From Notospermus geniculatus (taxonomy: Eukaryota; Nemertea; Pilidiophora; Heteronemertea; Lineidae): a stretch of DNA of 64,000 nt. Numbering within the stretch: position 1 is the stretch's first letter; every line of letters starts with the position of its first letter. The translations under genes were made by a program, and so were the position numbers. Location of the stretch: assembly GCA_002633025.1 (NCBI GenBank), contig NMRB01000031.1, positions 654,044 to 718,043 on the forward strand. The letters are read 5' to 3'. The notes beneath the pieces are model-generated. The model did no database searches. It saw only the letters and a program-made list of their open reading frames with translations, and was not told the DNA's origin. Positions 60,001 to 64,000 of this stretch are shown here, one piece after another.

Positions 60001-60488
60001 GTTAAAGATTCATCAAATATTAGACAGCCAGTGGTTTGTTTTCCTCACTTACCTCACTGTGGAACCTGATCGTGCTGTATCATTGATCCTATATGAGATT
60101 TGTCCTTGTAGACCACTCTTTTCTTGACGATCACCAAAAGCACCTAAATCCAAAGCTGGGACTCTGAAAGTAAAAAAAAACATCAGTCTGCAGTTGGAGA
60201 AACTTGGTGAACATTGATCACACCAACTTACTGCATGAGACTTGCCTTTCTGGGGCAATATTCACACACTCCCTCCACATTAGCAACTCTACAGGAATGT
60301 GCTTACCCTTCTGGTCTACTACAAGGTCTACTTTCTGGCCGAGGTTGATTGTGTGACATTTCTCTCCCAGTGATTGGATCAATGCGACTTTGTGGTCTGG
60401 CGCTAAGTGGACGGTCGTCTCTAGCATTTCCTGGCAGATTTCTCTGATTCGTCCGCGGTGTTGCGGCACCAAATACGCCGAAACTCAT
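53818..60488 (-). CDS. CAPS2: Calcyphosin-2 (CAPS2), complete
   Basis: Fifteen minus-strand exons join to 1932 nt (643 codons plus stop): 60488-60307, 60163-60053, 59949-59781, 59632-59498, 59252-59112, 58924-58857, 58761-58669, 58549-58475, 58322-58136, 58033-57915, 57786-57680, 56630-56476, 56336-56217, 54188-54092 and 53990-53818. A DM10-like stretch (RELMGFFFTVDNSLTLYEYR) lies near residues 330-350. Then comes an EF-hand region: DEAGDGILNMYD, DINGKSVLDYGE, DANKKGLITTSD and a final FVEFEEYYEGLSLGIPDDED. The order and the C-terminal motif match vertebrate CAPS2, a calcium-binding protein associated by general knowledge with ciliated cells. The N-terminal 60 residues are basic and disordered. 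A 5' UTR acceptor precedes the ATG (near 60519). The first exons are duplicated at 61327-61930. Confidence 0.85.
54024..54074. repeat. (ATCA)n microsatellite
   Basis: About twelve tetranucleotide units lie in the last CAPS2 intron. Confidence 0.9.
54853..54929. repeat. Perfect hairpin, arms about 36 bp
   Basis: TGACACCTATTTTGAAACAA... pairs exactly with its reverse complement across a 5-base loop, inside the 2-kb CAPS2 intron 13. Confidence 0.85.
54989..55188. mobile_element. 200-bp MITE with TGTGACCCTCCACAGCAAAA ends
   Basis: The inverted ends pair over about 29 bases (TGTGACCCTCCACAGCAAAA). No coding capacity. The end type is familiar from marine-invertebrate genomes in general. Confidence 0.75.
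56905..57430. mobile_element. Dispersed repeat with (GACGACG)n and GAGGTGAGCTAAAAA end
   Basis: It contains two copies of TTTTTCAAGATGGCC(G/A)CC, then GTTCAGGAGATATGGTCAAA, a GACGACGGACGAC tract, and ends AGCTCACCTCACAGAGGTGAGCTAAAAA. It is interrupted by an N at 57148. This arrangement is that of a widespread non-coding repeat; the family name is not assigned. Confidence 0.5.
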
Positions 60489-61326
60489 ACTTGTGTGGTG
60501 GGATTGGCTTCTGCTAAGCTGAAATTGAAAATAAATTCTTCATCATCATTAGGCCTAGGCCTATACGAAAGTTACTTGGCCTGCGTGGACTTAGGCTAGG
60601 GCCACTTCACACTGAGAATAATACATTCTCAGTGAAGTGTGTAAGGACCAGTGGTCCCCTAGTATAGTGTCGACCCACAAGAACCTGTGGTGCACCTGCA
60701 CCAGTGCAGGCCTACCTAGCAGGTCATGAGGTGCACCACAGGTTCTTGTGGCTCGATACTATACTAGGGGACCACCGGTCCTTACACACCCAATGAATGA
60801 ATGAGTAGGCCTCATTCATTCATTCATGATGGGTTGCTGCAGTGCATGAGTGTTGCCATGCCATTTTTATTTTATGAGCCAAGCTGAGCTGGTTTCATTC
60901 TAAAGTCCATTCTGAACTAAACTGATTCATTGTAAAACCATATTTCTGGGGTCATTGATTTCCTGAGCAATAAGGGTTTTATTTCACGTAAAACATGACA
61001 AATTGACAAGTAAAAAAATGACAGCCACCCACAACCTGCCATGTGCCCCGGATGTTGTCGTTGAATGAAAGTTTCGAACTTTTGTCCCATTATGTTTTTT
61101 AATCATTTCTCAAAATAAACAGCCACAACTATTATCCGAAAGAAAAAAATAGCATTTATTTTCATGCATTAATAGATTCACCTACTGTGTTTTCGTCTTG
61201 TGTCACATAAACGAACAATGTGTACCAATGTGGTGTGTGGAATCTGCAATAGCTTTCTGCTGAGGTCAGTGCCCAATGACGTCATTACCGTGGCACCAAC
61301 TGCGCATGTGCATACGTAGTGTGCAC
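59882..61326. repeat. CAPS2 5' tandem duplication, unit A
   Basis: It runs from within CAPS2 exon 3 through exons 2 and 1 and the 5' flank to ACGTAGTGTGCAC at 61326. It carries a foldback (60637-60790) that unit B lacks. Confidence 0.8.
60637..60790. mobile_element. Foldback element, arms about 60 bp, unit A only
   Basis: GTGTGTAAGGACCAGTGGTC... pairs with its complement ending at 60790. A small hairpin (60604-60640) adjoins. It is absent from the matching place in unit B. Confidence 0.75.
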
Positions 61327-61930
61327 TGATGGCCTTTTTTGGAATGTAATCTTCGTAGGCTTCATTTCTGGCTGTTGAGGCAGGGGTTCCCCAGCTGAAG
61401 AGGAAATCAGTGAATCATTCCTCCCAATATCTACCAAGCTTGTAAGTTAAAGATTCATCAAATATTAGACAGCCAGTGGTTTGTTTTCAACTTACCTCAC
61501 TGTGGAACCTGACCGTGCTGTATCATTGATCCTATATGAGATTTGTCCTTGTAGACCACTCTTTTCTTGACGATCACCAAAAGCACCTAAATCCAAAGCT
61601 GGGACTCTGAAAGTAAAAAAAACATCAGTCTGCACTTGGAGAAACTCGATGAACATTGATCACACCAACTTACTGCATGAGACATGCATTTTTGGGGCAA
61701 TATTCGCACACTCCCTCCACATTAGCAACTCTACAGGAATGTGCTTACCCTTCTGGTCTACTACAAGGTCTACTTTCTGGCCGAGGTTGATTGTGTGACA
61801 TTTCTCTCCCAGTGATTGGATCAATGCGACTTTGTGGTCTGGCGCTAAGTGGACGATCGTCTCTAGCATTTCCTGGCAGATTTCTCTGATTCGTCCGCGG
61901 TGTAGCGGCACCAAATACGCCGAAACTCAT
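61327..61930 (-). pseudogene. CAPS2: Duplicate CAPS2 5' exons (partial)
   Basis: Exon 1 copy 61930-61749 (same 60 codons) and exon 2 copy 61606-61496 are intact. The exon 3 copy starts at 61394 but is cut at 61327, where unit A begins. They cannot form a complete gene alone, but could act as alternative 5' exons if the duplication is real. Confidence 0.7.
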
Positions 61931-62063
61931 ACTTGTGTGCTGGGATTGGCTTCTGCTAAGCTGAAATTGAAAATAAATTCTTCATCATCATTATACGAAA
62001 GTTACTTGGCTAGGCCTAGGCCTAACCTAAGCCCACGCAGGCCAAGCTAAGCTTTAGTTAGCC

Positions 62064-62285
62064 TATAGAGGAATCCCACTGACGTCATCAAGTCATGTGA
62101 CTGGCCGTCAAAATGACGCAAACTGGCGTCAATAGGGTGCTACACGTGGACTGACGTTCCGCCTGACGCGACGAGACACGACCCGAAATAACGTCATCGC
62201 GTCATCGTGACGTTCCTTCAGGAAACACGTGGTCAATTTGACGGCCAACGCGGCCTTGATGACGTCACGTGGGAAACCTCTAGGC
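62064..62285. mobile_element. Foldback element with TGACGTCA and CACGTG sites, unit B only
   Basis: TAGAGGAATCCCACTGACGT pairs imperfectly with the right end ACGTCACGTGGGAAACCTCTA. Inner arms GGCCGTCAAAATGACG and CAATTTGACGGCC pair too. It resembles 32631-32806 in its ends and motif content. Confidence 0.65.
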
Positions 62286-62959
62286 CTATACCTTGTTAAA
62301 AGTTAGGCTATGACAGAGCTTGGGACATTACACAAGAAGGGCCTAGGCCAAAACGCTGGAGGAATAATCCTCCAAGGTCTCTCATTAATTCATTCAACAG
62401 TTCAACTTGGACGTAATAGGCATCATGTGCACCTGCAGTGCATAGGCCTACTCATTCATTCATTCATTGGGTTGCTGCAGTCATGCCATGGCCATGACAT
62501 GATGATCATGGCAGTGCAGTGTTGCCATGGCTTTTGCCATTTTTTATTCTTGATGAGCCAAGTGATCTGGTTTCATTCTAAAGTCCATTCTGAACTAAAC
62601 TGATTCATTGTAAAACCATATTTCTGGGGTCATTGATTTCCTGAGCAAGAAGGGTTTTATTTCACGTAAAACATGACAAATTGACAAGTAAAAAAATGAC
62701 AGCCACCCACAACCTGCCATGTGCCATGTGTGTGCCCCAGGCCCAGCACTTGGAATGTTGAATGAAAGTTTCGAACTTTTGTCCCATTATGTTTTTTAAT
62801 CATTTTTCAAAATAAACAGCCACAACTATTATCCGAAAGAAAAAAATAGCATTTATTTTCATGCATTAATAGATTCACCTACTGTGTTTTCGTCTTGTGT
62901 CACATAAACGAACAATGTGTACCAATGTGGTGTGGAATCTGCAATAGCTTTCTGCTGAG

Positions 62960-63106
62960 GTCAGTGCCCAATGACGTCATTACCGTGGCACCAACTGCGC
63001 ATGTGCATACGTAGTGTGCACGTTTTCCGCCATTCGATTTTCGCCGGCTTGTCTTTGTCGGAATATTCTTTTTTATCTCGTTGCTGCGGCTTAAAACAGC
63101 GACAAA
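62960..63106. promoter_or_regulatory. Probable shared CAPS2/SNRPE promoter
   Basis: A consensus CRE (TGACGTCA, 62972-62979) and an NRF1-like TGCGCATGTGCA (62996-63007) lie between the divergent CAPS2 5' end and the SNRPE ATG at 63107. The CRE and NRF1-like sites are repeated in unit A (CRE at 61277-61284). The positions are seen; promoter activity is inferred. Confidence 0.5.
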
Positions 63107-63157
63107 ATGGCTTATAAAGGGGGTCCGAAGGTGCAGAAGGTTATGGTCCAGCCTATC
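63107..63157 (+). CDS. SNRPE: Small nuclear ribonucleoprotein E, exon 1 (runs off window)
   Basis: ATG plus 16 codons give MAYKGGPKVQKVMVQPI, the conserved N-terminus of Sm protein E (animal SNRPE starts with a nearly identical MAY...KVQKVMVQPI). A GT follows at 63158 in phase 0, at the residue where I expect the first intron. Sm E is a core subunit of the heptameric ring on spliceosomal snRNAs. The remaining exons must lie beyond 64000; I see no Sm1/Sm2 motif in the rest of the window. Confidence 0.8.
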
Positions 63158-63352
63158 GTATCCTTTTTCGTGAAAGTTGACGGAGAAAACAAAAACCAGA
63201 CAGATCCAATGCTCTGCTGCATCATCAACCAGTGCAGATGCAGTGCATGAATGTACACATGAGACATGCACGGTCAGTGCAGTTAATGTACACACTCAAC
63301 ACAGCATAGGCCTACTTGGCATAGGCGGCCTAGGGCAGGCAGGCGACGGTCG

Positions 63353-63870
63353 TGCTAATTACCGTCTACCACCGTCCACCACCCCTTTTGTACTGTTATT
63401 GTATCGTCTTCCACCTCAATATTTCTTTAGCCTAAAACATCTTTTTCTTTACCGGTATCTCTCTCAAAAATAACATAAACCGCATCAGAATCGCTGATCA
63501 GTGATCATCATATCACAGAATATTTTGTTTTTTTGTGATCGTCCACCACCACCACGATTCGTCAGTCAGCGCCACCGTTGGGTGGTGAGTTCGGGAACTA
63601 CGTTGTCATCAAACCTGGTTCCATGGCCATGGGCGTCCGAGGGTGGGGCTGACTGAAGGTGGTGAAGAATCGTGGTGGTGGACGATCACAAAAAACAGAA
63701 TATTCTCAGCCACGTCAGCGATTCTGATGCGGTTTACTGTTTAACTTTAGGGCCTACATTATTTTTTTAGAGAAAATAAAGAAAACGGTGTTTTAAAGAA
63801 ATATTGAGGTGGATGACGGTACAATAACAGTACAAAAGGGGTGGTGGACGGTGAAGGACAGTAATTAGCA
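63353..63870. mobile_element. Large foldback element in SNRPE intron 1
   Basis: Arms of about 200 bases pair from GTGCTAATTACCGTC (63353) to GGACAGTAATTAGCA (63870). They include CACCACCCCTTTTGTACTGT and GATTCTGATGCGGTTTA. A smaller inverted GTGATCGTCCACCACCACCA pair lies nearer the centre. No transposase. Confidence 0.75.
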
Positions 63871-64000
63871 TGACCCGGCAGGCGATTGCGTGACACACAC
63901 AGACAAATAGCGAAATATTTCTTTGGTTTCCTTAACAAATTACCTCAGAACCTTATCTTCAGGTATTTGCAAACAGTAAGTATCAATCATCATGTTACCA

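Larger units (their letters stand above)
61327..63021. repeat. CAPS2 5' tandem duplication, unit B
   Basis: This is the second unit. Its far end ACGTAGTGTGCAC (about 63021) continues into the SNRPE promoter, whereas the same sequence at the end of unit A (61326) abuts unit B. Unit B therefore carries the native upstream flank. Confidence 0.8.

Overview
The window is nuclear DNA from an invertebrate animal. The genes are split by many GT-AG introns. Short non-autonomous transposons and foldback elements fill the spacers, and AGGCCTAC/ACCGGTA-type low-complexity motifs are common. The insulin-like gene is of the eight-cysteine type known from molluscs and relatives, so a lophotrochozoan (mollusc-like) source is my best guess. 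An echinoderm or other marine bilaterian cannot be excluded from sequence alone.

Layout. (1) 1-25.5 kb, minus strand: a furin/kexin-family proprotein convertase gene and the CARF (calcium-responsive transcription factor) gene. The pair is present in two nearly identical copies. Copy A (1 to ~10 kb) has convertase exons 1-5 and a complete 12-exon CARF. Copy B (12.0-25.5 kb) has the complete convertase and CARF exons 5-11. Single N characters at 10947 and 22688 mark contig joins. The copies differ by SNPs and by transposon presence/absence, so they are probably two alleles placed in tandem by the assembler. (2) 27.7-39.6 kb, plus strand: a complete 24-exon EF-hand gene of EFCAB6 type (1595 codons plus stop). 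Exon 2 is repeated on either side of an N at 28467. (3) 40.97-41.71 kb, minus strand: an intronless class I SAM-dependent methyltransferase, convergent with EFCAB6. (4) 41.7-45.3 kb: a gene-free nest of foldback elements. (5) 45.4-50.0 kb, plus strand: an insulin-like peptide gene with two possible alternative first exons, each preceded by a TATA box. (6) 53.8-60.5 kb, minus strand: a 15-exon CAPS2 (calcyphosin-2) gene whose 5' end is tandemly duplicated (59.9-63.0 kb). (7) 63.1 kb, plus strand: the first exon of SNRPE (Sm protein E), divergent from CAPS2 across a CRE-containing promoter.

EFCAB6 and CAPS2 are both EF-hand proteins, in families linked by general knowledge to cilia or sperm. 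CARF is a calcium-regulated transcription factor. The insulin-like precursor carries dibasic sites of the kind cleaved by convertases such as the one encoded here. I have no evidence that these genes work as one unit. All exon boundaries below were chosen by hand from GT/AG sites and reading phase; in CARF, EFCAB6, CAPS2 and the insulin gene the exons sum to an exact open frame.
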